Of a stretch of DNA of 32,347 bases, positions 14,709 to 22,900 are shown one piece after another. Source of the stretch: a virus; IMG/VR virus record IMGVR_UViG_3300021960_000306, positions 1 through 32,347 of that record; one strand, written 5' to 3'. A model generated the notes under the pieces. The model did not search any database. It was not told the origin of the DNA and saw nothing but the letters and a program-made list of their open reading frames with translations. A program made the translations under genes and the position numbers. Each line of letters begins with the position of its first letter. Position 1 is the stretch's first letter.

Positions 14709-14930
14709 ATGATTGGACCGATTGGAGTTACTGAAAAACAAGCAGAAGAATACCTAGAATTCATGCTTGATTTGACTGAAAACCAACGTGTTTGTTGGAA
14801 GATTACCCGCCCTGACGGAAAATCTGTTATGATGGTACCTGTTAACGAAATTCCACCTGTATCTAATGAGATTCAGAAGCAAGTAGAGGATTTCAAACGT
14901 CAATACATGGAGGAAAATCTTGCGTCCTGA
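14709..14930 (+). CDS. small hypothetical protein (73 residues), early
   Basis: 73 residues starting MIGPIGVTEKQAEEYLEFML with a central WKITRPDGKSVMMVPVNEIP beta segment and a charged C-terminal helix. It starts 23 bases after the -10 of a perfect host-type promoter, so it is expected to be among the first genes expressed. I do not recognise the family; it looks like a small soluble alpha/beta protein. It overlaps the next ORF by 11 bases. Confidence 0.6.
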   Translation: MIGPIGVTEKQAEEYLEFMLDLTENQRVCWKITRPDGKSVMMVPVNEIPPVSNEIQKQVEDFKRQYMEENLAS

Positions 14931-15117
14931 AACTCGTAAGTCAATGGAAATGTTGTTTAGTGCAAAGTGGAACTTGCCAAAAGCAGCACAACATGCTAAT
15001 CTGACTAACAAGGAAATGAAAATCACCTTCAACGAGTATTGTGCTTTTCATCCTCCCACTTATGGGACGGTGGTGGAATCGGTAGACACACCAGACTTAA
15101 AATCTGTTGAGGGTTAA
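14920..15117 (+). CDS. small hypothetical protein running into tRNA-Leu
   Basis: TTG start at 14920 chosen because GGAGG (14909-14913) lies six bases upstream; an ATG at 14944 is the alternative. The 65-residue product has a helix-turn-like stretch (AKWNLPKAAQHANLTNKEMK) reminiscent of small phage DNA-binding proteins, but I cannot assign it. The last 18 codons are read through the 5' half of the tRNA-Leu gene (YGTVVESVDTPDLKSVEG). So either the tRNA was inserted into the end of an older gene or the true protein has a junk tail. Coding confidence for the first 45 codons is higher than for the tail. Confidence 0.5.
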   Translation: MRPETRKSMEMLFSAKWNLPKAAQHANLTNKEMKITFNEYCAFHPPTYGTVVESVDTPDLKSVEG

Positions 15118-15148
15118 CCTCGTGAGAGTTCAAGTCTCTCTCGTCCTA
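15064..15148 (+). tRNA. tRNA-Leu(TAA)
   Basis: Class II tRNA with acceptor GGGACGG/TCGTCCT, a D-arm with TGGTGGAATCGGTAGACAC, anticodon loop CTTAAAA (TAA), a long variable arm and T arm GAGAG-TTCAAGT-CTCTC. One mismatch at the base of the anticodon stem. No encoded CCA. Confidence 0.9.
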
Positions 15149-15161
15149 TGCTTTCTAACTC

Positions 15162-15371
15162 ATGACTTCATCAAAATATAAATTTGGTGGACTTGACACT
15201 AACTCAATCAATGTGTTAAGATTGCTCAGTGAGTTAGAAGGATCTTACCAACTCCTCAAATATATGGGATTTGAGGAAGACATGAATGCAATAGATAGTA
15301 TCAAACAACGATACTATAAGTTGTATTTTAAACTTAATAAAGAAGAACGCCACTCTAGCTCAGCTGGATAG
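15162..15371 (+). CDS. small hypothetical protein ending inside tRNA-Thr
   Basis: 69 residues starting MTSSKYKFGGLDTNSINVLR, mostly helical with two segments (VLRLLSELEGSYQLLKYMG and AIDSIKQRYYKLYFKLNKEE). It lies between tRNA-Leu and tRNA-Thr. Its last seven codons and stop are within tRNA-Thr, with the TAG supplied by the D-loop GGATAG, the same arrangement as CpeT with tRNA-Val. Function unknown. Confidence 0.5.
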   Translation: MTSSKYKFGGLDTNSINVLRLLSELEGSYQLLKYMGFEEDMNAIDSIKQRYYKLYFKLNKEERHSSSAG

Positions 15372-15422
15372 AGCAACGGTTTTGTAAACCGTAGGTCGTC
15401 GGTTCAAGTCCGACGAGTGGCT
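15349..15422 (+). tRNA. tRNA-Thr(TGT)
   Basis: Acceptor GCCACTC/GAGTGGC, D-arm TAGCTCAGCTGGATAGAGC, anticodon stem ACGGT/ACCGT around TTTGTAA (TGT), and T arm GTCGG-TTCAAGT-CCGAC. Discriminator T, no encoded CCA. Confidence 0.93.
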
Positions 15423-15561
15423 TTGATACTCGTTATGCAGATAGCATAGAAGGAGATCAACTTCTACTACGGGTGTCGTCCGTAGGGTCGTAAGGGAAGA
15501 GGGGTCCAAACTCTAGTCCCGACAGGGGTTCGGCTCTACCCCTTTAACAAAAGGGCCGCCA
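15423..15561 (+). ncRNA. strongly structured tRNA spacer, possible degenerate tRNA or unknown small RNA
   Basis: Five successive stems can be drawn: TATGC/GCATA near 15432-15446, GAAG/CTTC near 15448-15463, CTACGG/CCGTAG with a 7-base loop near 15465-15483, a composite GTCG-GGA-AGAG stem with CTCT-TCC-CGAC near 15486-15522, and AGGGGT/ACCCCT near 15523-15542. A CCCTTT/AAAGGG stem follows. A GTCCAAA loop and a GGGGTTCG segment look tRNA-like, but no complete cloverleaf closes. No ORF of note. Confidence 0.4.
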
Positions 15562-15634
15562 GGGGAATTAGCTCAGTTGGTAGAGAGCCTGCTTTGCAAG
15601 CAGGATGTCAGCGGTTCGAGTCCGCTATTCTCCA
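15562..15634 (+). tRNA. tRNA-Ala(TGC)
   Basis: Acceptor GGGGAAT/ATTCTCC with one G-U pair, D-arm TAGCTCAGTTGGTAGAGAG, anticodon stem CCTGC/GCAGG around TTTGCAA (TGC), and T arm GCGG-TTCGAGT-CCGC. No encoded CCA. Confidence 0.93.
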
Positions 15635-15635
15635 T

Positions 15636-15677
15636 GGGTAGTTTGCGCTGGAAAGATAAACCAGAATGCCGCTACCC
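15636..15677 (+). ncRNA. hairpin element between tRNA-Ala and tRNA-Asn
   Basis: GGGTAG (15636-15641) pairs exactly with CTACCC (15672-15677). Inside, CTGG/CCAG encloses AAAGATAAA. It starts two bases after tRNA-Ala, so it could guide tRNA 3' processing or be a small structured RNA. It resembles the element after tRNA-Asn. Confidence 0.4.
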
Positions 15678-15682
15678 TTCAT

Positions 15683-15755
15683 TCCTCTTTAGCTCAGCGG
15701 TACGAGCGAACGACTGTTAATCGTTTGGTCCCTGGTTCGATCCCAGGAAGGGGAG
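15683..15755 (+). tRNA. tRNA-Asn(GTT)
   Basis: Acceptor TCCTCTT/AAGGGGA, D-arm TAGCTCAGCGGTACGAGC, anticodon stem AACGA/TCGTT around CTGTTAA (GTT), and T arm CCTGG-TTCGATC-CCAGG. Discriminator G, no encoded CCA. Confidence 0.92.
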
Positions 15756-15757
15756 TC

Positions 15758-15798
15758 GGGGGAATACCTAAAGGTCTGTGAATAGAAACAGCGCCCCC
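15758..15798 (+). ncRNA. branched hairpin element after tRNA-Asn
   Basis: GGGGG (15758-15762) pairs with CCCCC (15794-15798), enclosing ACC-TAAA-GGT and CTGT-GAATAGAA-ACAG stem-loops: a small three-way junction. The CTGN/NCAG arm with an A-rich loop parallels the element at 15636. It could act as a terminator-like end of the tRNA cluster, although no T run follows. Confidence 0.4.
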
Positions 15799-15821
15799 AA
15801 ACTAAAACTCTATAGATAGTT

Positions 15822-16031
15822 ATGGAACACTTTAACGACAAACTCCAAGCAAAGATTGACGAATTTGTCAGCATTGCTAAGGGTGAAACATCGACACTTT
15901 CAGAGCAGCGTATGCAAATCTGTAAACCGTGTCAATTCTATAGTCGTTGGGGAAGATGCGCTCGTTGTGGGTGTGTACTTGCCATGAAAACAAGAGTTCC
16001 TAGCATGAAGTGTCCTATAGGAAAGTGGTAA
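15822..16031 (+). CDS. small zinc-ribbon protein (copy 1)
   Basis: 69 residues. The C-terminal half holds ICKPCQF, RCARCGCVLAMKTR and MKCPIGKW: cysteines 34, 37, 45, 48, 50 and 63, a two-knuckle zinc-ribbon arrangement ending in CP-GKW. The N-terminal half is a charged helix (FNDKLQAKIDEFVSIA). A clear paralogue lies at 24618-24809. Small zinc ribbons of this type are common in phage genomes, but no function is known to me; nucleic-acid or protein binding is the general expectation. It is two bases upstream of the next gene. Confidence 0.7.
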   Translation: MEHFNDKLQAKIDEFVSIAKGETSTLSEQRMQICKPCQFYSRWGRCARCGCVLAMKTRVPSMKCPIGKW

Positions 16032-16032
16032 A

Positions 16033-16395
16033 ATGGGAATGTTTGACCGCATACATTGCTCTTATGATTTAGGTCCTAGTTTTTATAACAGGACATTGCA
16101 AACTAAAGGAATGGAATGTATGATGGCGGAATATTGGTTAGACCCTGTTGGCAATTTATGGGATATCGATTATACTGGCACACATGACTTTGTAGAGATT
16201 CCTGAGAATGAAATCAATAAAGATTTCCCTTGGAATTCTTTTAAAGCATTACCTAATGGTAATCATGGTAGAGTAAAACCATATTGTTTTACAGGCACCA
16301 TTGAAGTCTATCCCGAAAAATGGGATTGCTATTATGCAGAATATCCACGTCAAACTATAACTTTTGTTTGGGGTCAGTTATGTACGAAGAGTTAA
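16033..16395 (+). CDS. conserved cyanophage-type hypothetical protein (120 residues)
   Basis: 120 residues starting MGMFDRIHCSYDLGPSFYNR, with YWLDPVGNLWDIDYTGTHDF and TGTIEVYPEKWDCYYAEYPRQ. The aromatic-rich beta pattern and the GMFD start are, as I recall, typical of a small protein family seen in T4-like cyanophages, without a known function. The ATG immediately follows the zinc-ribbon stop (TAAAATG), suggesting coupled translation. Soluble, no signal peptide or membrane segment. Confidence 0.7.
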   Translation: MGMFDRIHCSYDLGPSFYNRTLQTKGMECMMAEYWLDPVGNLWDIDYTGTHDFVEIPENEINKDFPWNSFKALPNGNHGRVKPYCFTGTIEVYPEKWDCYYAEYPRQTITFVWGQLCTKS

Positions 16396-16568
16396 ATTGT
16401 TTTGAAGAAGCACTAAAGCATTTTGGCACCAGAGTTGATGTAATCATCGCTATGGAAATGAGGAGATCGATTACCCCAGAGGAATCGTATCAACAGATTA
16501 AGGCAGAGTTGAAAGAACTCAAAAAATGTCGTAAACTATTCAACAGAGAAGGAGGTAGTTGCCCATGA
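16380..16568 (+). CDS. small helical hypothetical protein (62 residues)
   Basis: I start at ATG 16380 (MYEELNCFEEALKHFGTRVD), which overlaps the previous gene by 16 bases. An earlier ATG at 16320 would overlap it by 76 and give an implausible Cys-rich lead. The product is helical, with ITPEESYQQIKAELKELKKC near the end. It overlaps the next small gene by four bases (ATGA). Function unknown; it belongs to a run of overlapping early-type small genes. Confidence 0.6.
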   Translation: MYEELNCFEEALKHFGTRVDVIIAMEMRRSITPEESYQQIKAELKELKKCRKLFNREGGSCP

Positions 16569-16714
16569 GCACCAGAGAATTTACTGGAAAGACTGGAGAT
16601 GTATGGACTTGGGAAGAAACGCCCGAGACTATTGAAGCACTCAAACGCCTTCATGATCATACTCGTAAGGCAAACGAATTGAAACTCAATCGCCCCAACA
16701 AACCCAATGCCTGA
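16565..16714 (+). CDS. small hypothetical protein (49 residues)
   Basis: The ATG at 16565 overlaps the previous TGA (ATGA) and follows GGAGG at 16550-16554. The product starts MSTREFTGKTGDVWTWEETP and ends in a basic helix (LKRLHDHTRKANELKLNRP). Its TGA overlaps the next ATG region (ATGCCTGA). The tight overlaps at both ends support a real gene. Function unknown. Confidence 0.6.
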   Translation: MSTREFTGKTGDVWTWEETPETIEALKRLHDHTRKANELKLNRPNKPNA

Positions 16715-17027
16715 TCTTATAAACGACTATTGGACTGCAAAACCTCCTATTGAGGGACGCCCTGACATTCAAGTACCAGATGACTATTGGGAGAAAGAGT
16801 ATGCGAGGCAGCGCAAAGACCGTATGCAAGATTGTATCGACGATTACCTCCAAGATGAGAAAGTCGATGCACGACGAACGTATGAGGAGATTCTATCTTG
16901 TGTCGATGATGTAATCAACTATCACAAAAAACAGTATGACAAAGCAGTCGAACTCAAATCCCTCATGCTCGGACACAGAGAATGTGACCTCATTGCATGT
17001 GCAGATTCCTTCGCATCTGCAGAGTGA
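16707..17027 (+). CDS. hypothetical protein (106 residues)
   Basis: 106 residues starting MPDLINDYWTAKPPIEGRPD, with a second DDYWEKEYARQRKD motif and several helices (YLQDEKVDARRTYEEILSCV). Acidic and soluble, three cysteines not in a zinc pattern. It begins inside the end of the preceding small gene, so it is part of the same operon. I do not recognise it. Confidence 0.6.
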   Translation: MPDLINDYWTAKPPIEGRPDIQVPDDYWEKEYARQRKDRMQDCIDDYLQDEKVDARRTYEEILSCVDDVINYHKKQYDKAVELKSLMLGHRECDLIACADSFASAE

Positions 17028-17118
17028 ATGGGAATCATATCTTGCTGTGTGTGCATCTCTTGAAGTAGAGCCCAACGCAAAGCGATTTGTTAGGTACAAT
17101 GAATTATACCCCTTATAA
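16936..17118 (+). CDS. small hypothetical protein, start uncertain
   Basis: The open frame from ATG 16936 would overlap the previous gene by 92 bases. A GTG at 16999 (39 residues, overlap 29 bases) is a more likely start. The conserved-looking part is QIPSHLQSEWESYLAVCASL followed by a VRYNELYPL end. Its TAA stop forms the centre of the late promoter TATAAATA. Function unknown. Confidence 0.4.
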   Translation: MTKQSNSNPSCSDTENVTSLHVQIPSHLQSEWESYLAVCASLEVEPNAKRFVRYNELYPL

Positions 17119-17121
17119 ATA
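17114..17121 (+). promoter_or_regulatory. perfect T4-type late promoter TATAAATA
   Basis: Exact consensus. It contains the TAA stop of the preceding small ORF and lies 35 bases, first base to start codon, ahead of the structural gene at 17149. This marks the change from the early island back to late genes. Confidence 0.75.
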
Positions 17122-17148
17122 AACCTGTAGCCAATAGTGTGATTATTC

Positions 17149-18471
17149 GTGGGAACTAGAAAGATTTCTCAGTTAGAAACAATTTCGGATGCGAATCTGT
17201 CGGGAGAAGCAATTCTCCCTGTCGTCGTATCTGACCCTTTGATTCCTAACCGTAAAGCAAAGATCAATCAACTCTTCAAAGGAGTTGCCCAGGGCACTAA
17301 AGATGAGCCTGGACTTTGTTTCGACCTGGACCGCGACACTGGTTTATATCAAAATGCATATAACCAGTTAGGTGTTTCTTTTGGTGATGGCGGTTTCTAC
17401 TATACTAGAATCGCAAACAGTAGCACATCGAGCTCTTTATACATTACTGCTGTCGATGATACTGCTGTCAATGCTGACCTAGTATTCTCACCTAAAGGTG
17501 CTGGATCTGTTAGAGTTATCGGTACATTGTTGATGTCCGATGGATCTTTTGTTTTGGAAGATGCTCAAGGTCCTAAAGCAAGATTTGAAGTTAGTAACGT
17601 TGGTACTGGCACAAACACCCGTATCATGACTCTACCTGCTATTACATCTGGTAATGGCACTATCTTGGTTGGTGATGATACTGAGCAAACCTTAAGAAAT
17701 AAGACTATCCTCATCGATGAGGATAATTTTGTTTTGGTTGATGGTACTGAAGAGGCAATCTTCCAAATCAACTGGCCAATTACACAAGGTCAACGTAGAT
17801 CTTATTTCTTACCTGATGCTGGTATTGCAGTTACTTCGCTAGAACCTACAGCGACTACATCGACACTTCTTGACACTAAAGCAGAGCAGACCGTCCTATC
17901 TAAAACGATGGTCGATCTCAAACTTGCTCGTAATGCTGACGTTGGCACTGAAGTTGCTCAATTTAATACTGACTCTCTCACTGCTGATAGGACACTAACT
18001 GTCCCTGATCTTTCTGGCACGCTTGCACTGACCGACGCTACTCAGGTCTTCCAAAACAAAACTATTGAAACTCTGATCCTTCAGGATCCTGTTAGCAACA
18101 CTAAGAAGATCACATTTAGCGTTGCTAATCAAAACGTATTAACTAACTCGGTATTTGACTTCCCCGAAACGGGAACACTAAATAGTGGCACAGCCAATAA
18201 CACTCTGGTAACGGAGTTGGCAACTCAGGACTTGAGCAATAAAACTCTCTTCAGTCCTACAATTAAAAATAGTGGGAATATTTCTGGACAGGTAATTCTA
18301 TCTACAGATAATATCACTGGTCCTAGAACAATTAGATTCCCAGACGCAGATGCTACTCTGCTTTCTACTGAAAACGTTACTCTTGATGATGTTAACTTTG
18401 GTGCTGGTATCGGTGCCGCTTTCTTAACGGGGACAACCCGACTCCAACAATTCTTCTACGCAGGATTCTAA
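17149..18471 (+). CDS. virion structural / fibre-type protein with NKT repeats
   Basis: 440 residues with a GTG start (GTRKISQLETISD), no nearby in-frame ATG. The N-terminus looks like a baseplate-attachment segment. The rest has a repeated element of the form QxLxNKTIxxxxxx: LRNKTILIDED, LSKTMVDLKL, FQNKTIETLIL and LSNKTLFSPTI, together with ADRTLTVPDLSGTLAL-like strands. Such repeats are typical of trimeric phage fibre shafts. It is followed after six bases by another structural gene and preceded by a perfect late promoter. Exact position in the virion is unknown. Confidence 0.65.
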   Translation: MGTRKISQLETISDANLSGEAILPVVVSDPLIPNRKAKINQLFKGVAQGTKDEPGLCFDLDRDTGLYQNAYNQLGVSFGDGGFYYTRIANSSTSSSLYITAVDDTAVNADLVFSPKGAGSVRVIGTLLMSDGSFVLEDAQGPKARFEVSNVGTGTNTRIMTLPAITSGNGTILVGDDTEQTLRNKTILIDEDNFVLVDGTEEAIFQINWPITQGQRRSYFLPDAGIAVTSLEPTATTSTLLDTKAEQTVLSKTMVDLKLARNADVGTEVAQFNTDSLTADRTLTVPDLSGTLALTDATQVFQNKTIETLILQDPVSNTKKITFSVANQNVLTNSVFDFPETGTLNSGTANNTLVTELATQDLSNKTLFSPTIKNSGNISGQVILSTDNITGPRTIRFPDADATLLSTENVTLDDVNFGAGIGAAFLTGTTRLQQFFYAGF

Positions 18472-18477
18472 TTAACA

Positions 18478-19947
18478 ATGGCAGACCAAGGCATTCTCGC
18501 ACAATCAAAACCAACTGGTGCTACCAATACGGTCCTCTACTCTGCACCGATTGACGCATCTGCAAGCACAGTACTTACTATTGCAAACGATGGCACTGGT
18601 AGTGCTTATGATGTTGCAGTAAAAGATTACGATCAGAAATTAACGCTTGACGCATCAACCTACAAATTGCATGAGGGCGATCGTATTAGCGCATACCGAG
18701 TACAAGTTGACCAAACTATTACTCTTGCTGCTGGTTTCACTGGCGGTCAACTAATTACCACCGATGATGGTGAAAAGAATTTTAGATTTGAGACATTCTA
18801 CAAACCTCAATTCACAATTATCAATGTCATCAATGTTGCGATTAGAGCACTAACCTTAGAGTCCGTAACTGGCACCCTTGCTATTGGTGATACTATTGAA
18901 AAGGGTATCGCTCCAGATAATACAACCGCAACCGTATACGCAGTTAGCCAAGGATCTGGAGCTACACTTGTTTACGTTGGTCCTTCAACTATTAATGGTG
19001 CTGGCACAGAGTTTGTTGCTGGCGATTCAATTTCCACTGCTACTGCTTCTGGCACTATTTCTACTGGTGGTGTAGGTACTGCTGCTAATGAGTTTGCTTT
19101 CTCTGTTGATGGAGGCACAACTTATGACCTTTATCTTGGATCTACCTTTACTATTTTCAAGGACCGTAGTTATCGTTTTGATGTATCTGACTCATCGATG
19201 AGTGGTCTAGATATTGCATTGTCTACTACTGTTAATGGCGAGTGGGGTCCTAATAATACTGCTGGCGATTCTGATGATGGTGTAGAATATACACAAGACA
19301 AGACTTCTAGTGGCACACCTGGAACTGCTAGTGCATATGTTCAATATGCGTTTGGCGATAATGACGTGTTAGTTGACACTTTGTATATCTACGAAGCAAC
19401 AACTGGCACTGCAGCAAATGCTGATTTTGGTGGTAGTGATAGATATATTTCCCTTAGCAGTGATTACGAATTCAATGATTTCTACATCTATGATTTGTAT
19501 GGCACTCTTAGCAATAACGTAGATTCCTTCAACTTTAACGGCACTACTTACACCATCACTGGACAAGTTGCTGGTCCTTATGGTCTTGTCCGCTCCTACA
19601 GTGGCACAACTCTTACAGTAATCAAGACTGGTAATTCTGCTGATTTCGCAGCGTCTGATGTCTTCCAAGATGTCCCTGTAAGTGATGATGTTAGTAGAGG
19701 ATTTGCTACAGTAAATAGTGTTGATGTCGGAGTGACTGCAGTTGAATCTCATCACTATATCACCATTGGAAAAACTAACAGTGCTAACAATGTTGATAGA
19801 ATTACTTCTTTGGTTGTCGGTCCTGGTCAGCGTCTGATTGTTGAAAGTGCAACTGCAAATAATGTGTTTAGTTTGATTGGTTTTGAAGATCAATCAGTTG
19901 CTCTAACTCAGCGTATCTATGGCACTACCGTCCTTGCAGGTAGCTAA
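18478..19947 (+). CDS. virion structural protein (489 residues)
   Basis: Starts MADQGILAQSKPTGATNTVL with YSAPIDASASTVLTIANDGT, a sequence pattern I associate with conserved cyanophage tail/baseplate structural proteins. The first 110 residues look like a compact beta domain; the remainder is Thr/Gly/Ser/Asp-rich beta repeats, with an FSVDGGTTYDLYLGSTFTIF cadherin-like strand set. No enzyme motif, no cysteine. Expressed with the gene before it; a late promoter follows. The function beyond structure is unknown. Confidence 0.6.
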   Translation: MADQGILAQSKPTGATNTVLYSAPIDASASTVLTIANDGTGSAYDVAVKDYDQKLTLDASTYKLHEGDRISAYRVQVDQTITLAAGFTGGQLITTDDGEKNFRFETFYKPQFTIINVINVAIRALTLESVTGTLAIGDTIEKGIAPDNTTATVYAVSQGSGATLVYVGPSTINGAGTEFVAGDSISTATASGTISTGGVGTAANEFAFSVDGGTTYDLYLGSTFTIFKDRSYRFDVSDSSMSGLDIALSTTVNGEWGPNNTAGDSDDGVEYTQDKTSSGTPGTASAYVQYAFGDNDVLVDTLYIYEATTGTAANADFGGSDRYISLSSDYEFNDFYIYDLYGTLSNNVDSFNFNGTTYTITGQVAGPYGLVRSYSGTTLTVIKTGNSADFAASDVFQDVPVSDDVSRGFATVNSVDVGVTAVESHHYITIGKTNSANNVDRITSLVVGPGQRLIVESATANNVFSLIGFEDQSVALTQRIYGTTVLAGS

Positions 19948-19955
19948 TAACATCT

Positions 19956-19963
19956 CATAAATA
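19956..19963 (+). promoter_or_regulatory. T4-type late promoter CATAAATA
   Basis: 29 bases, first base to start codon, ahead of the 1316-residue structural gene. Confidence 0.65.
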
Positions 19964-19984
19964 ATCCTAAAGAGAACGTAGGTA

Positions 19985-22900
19985 ATGGCCCTAACTAGAC
20001 TTAAGAACATTATTACGTCCCGTACAGGACGTATCATTTACGTCAACCCAGATGACTTTGATGCCTCTGATGCTATCGACAACAGAGGTAACTCTGCGTT
20101 ACGACCCTTTAAGTCTATTCAAAGAGCATTTCTAGAGGTTGCTAGATTTTCGTATCGAGTAGGTCTGTCAAACGACGAATTTGACGCCTTCTCGATTATG
20201 CTGTATCCAGCAGAATATATTATCGATAACCGTCCTGGAGATGTGCTATACACAAACGTAGCACCTATCGATGAAAACTCTAACCTAGATCTAACTTCTC
20301 CCAATAACGTATTATATAAGTACAACTCTATTGAAGGTGGTGTAATTGTACCCAGAGGTTGCTCTCTTGTTGGCACGGATCTTAGAAGAACTAAGATCAT
20401 TCCGAAGTATGTGCCTTACCCCACTATTCTTCCTTCAAAAGGTATTACAGAGAATAACGAACCATCCCGCACAGCAATCTTCAAGGTAACTGGTGGTACT
20501 TATTTCTGGCAATTCTCTTTCTTTGATGGTGCTGAAGAAGGCGTATATTTCAAAGCAGATAGTGTAGAAACACTATCACCTAAGTTTTCTCACCATAAAC
20601 TAACTTGCTTTGAGTTTGCTGATGGTGTTAACACTCTCTCCGATCTGATTACCCAGGGCACTGTACCTAACAGTGATTATTCTGCAGTCCCCAACATCCT
20701 AGAAAGGACAGACCTGGAGATCTATTACCAAAAAGTATCGAAAGCATTTGCTACTATTCCTGATACATCTGGCGATCCTGCAACTGACCAGATTCAGGCA
20801 AGGGTAGAAGAAAATCGTATCGTTGGTCCTATTTCAGATGAATACGCCGTCTTTCAGATCACAAGAAATGGACAGACAGCTACGGCGACAACTGTTGATG
20901 AGTTTGGTGTTGCCAGGGACCACGGATTTTCCGTTGGCGTTAACATTAACATTTCTGGAGTTACTGGATCTACTGGACCGCAATCCGAACTTGATGCAAG
21001 CCTTTATAACGGATCTTTCACAGTCACATCCGCATCTGGTAACATCTTTACTTACCAAATGCAAGGAATCCCAACAGGTAACGCCGTTGGATCCAACATC
21101 TCGGTAAAAACTGAGATTGATACTGTTGACTCTGCATCTCCTTATGCATTCAACTTGTCCCTAAGAAGTGTCTGGGGCATGAATGGTATGCTTGCAGATG
21201 GTGCTAAGGCAACTGGTTTCAAATCGATGGTTGTTGCACAGTTTACTGGTCTATCTCTACAGAAAGATGACCGTGCATTTGTAAGATATAATGAATCAAC
21301 TGGCAACTATGATATAGCAACTGCTGGTGATGGTGCTCACCTGGATGGTTTTGCTGAGTATCGTAAGGGTTGGCAACATAGGCACATTGTTGCTGCTAAT
21401 GATGCATTCATTCAGGCAGTTTCGGTTTTCGCTGTTGGTTACGGTGCTCACTTTACTTGTGAGTCTGGTGCTGACATGTCGATCACCAACTCTAACTCCA
21501 ACTTCGGCAATACTGCTCTAAGATCTGCTGGTTTCAAGGCAAAGTCTTTCTCTAAAGATAAAGCGGGCGAGATCACTCATATCATTCCACCTAAGGCACT
21601 TAGCGTTATTTCTACAACTGCAACAGGTAATGCTGGTGCATCTACGATTACACTCGTTACTAATGGATCTGTCCAAGGTGTTATCGAAGGTATGACAGTT
21701 AGCGGTAGTGGTATTGGCACTGGCGCAACAGTTGGCAATGTTAACACCACGACTAATGTTATCACCCTGACTGCAGCAAATACTGGCGCTGTTAATGGAA
21801 ACGTTATCTTTGGTGAAGAAGTTTCTGTTAACTGGGTTAACATTGACATTCAGCGCACAAAGACAATTAATGCTGCACTTGCTGGATCTGGTGGTTTGGC
21901 AGGATCGAGATTGTATCTCTATGGTTATACCTCAGAGTCATCTCCTCCTACAACTAGAGTCCAAGGTTATACAGTCGGTGCTCGTCAAGATGGCATCGGT
22001 CAGAATGCTGTAGCAGACAAGATTAACTGTCTCTTAGTACCAAATGGTGCTACCAATGCTTCAGTACAATCAGCAAACATTGCACCTTTCGGACCTGCTG
22101 TATCTGGTCTCGCTGCTGGTGTTGCTGGATCCCCCTTACAATTTGATAGTACAACATATACTATCGGCGGCGTTGCTGGTCAAGTCGGTGGTTGGTATCT
22201 TTCCGTAGAATCTGGTACTAGCAACACAATCTACACTACATTATCTACTAACGCACAGTATAATACAGTTAACTTTACACCAACCACCTTTATCAAGCGT
22301 ATTCCTGACAGCAGAGACTTGCAAGACAGGACATATCGCGTCCGCTATGTAATTGACAAAGATAAGACTAATCCCCTGCCTCGTGATCCCCTCAGTGGTT
22401 ATGTAATGCAACCACTGAATAGTGATACGACCAATTATGCTCTCAATGGCGTATTCTACATCTACGACATTGAAGTAGTCCAAGAGTTCGAGAGAGGTGT
22501 CAATGACGGAATCTACTATCTTACCCTCCTTTATGCATCTGTTACACCTAGCACAAGTAACTTCAATGACAAACGCTTCTCTCAAAACGTCAACGAAGTC
22601 TATCCTACGTTTGACAGAGACAACCCTGTTGGTGACCCTGCTGCTGCGGTATCCATCGCTGACAACCAAACTATCGGTCTAGTTTACTCTACTGATGGTG
22701 CAACCCCAACACCTAATAAAGACGATCAAAGATCGATTACTAAAGAAGCGATTGTCAAACTATTAACGGATACTGGTTGGCCCTCTGCTCCTGGATATGT
22801 GTCCACAGCATCACCTCCAACACTGTCAACTGTACCTCTGGTTGCTCGTGCAGGTGATGAAGAGGTTAGAAAAATCAACATTCAGCAGGATAATGATGGT

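Noticed and set aside
14469-14741. Cys-rich minus-strand frame opposite the gp5 3' end
   Set aside because: It is the complement of the Ala/Gly (GCA/GCT) repeats of the gp5-like protein and has no start context.
15480-15545. Complete tRNA-Trp(CCA) or tRNA-Gly(TCC) in the tRNA spacer
   Set aside because: A GTCCAAA loop and a TTCG segment are present, but acceptor and T stems do not close and position 32/33 rules fail in one register or the other; kept only as a possible remnant.
16320-16379. Upstream ATG for the small gene at 16380
   Set aside because: It would overlap the upstream gene by 76 bases with an implausible sequence; ATG 16380 fits the overlapping-operon style.
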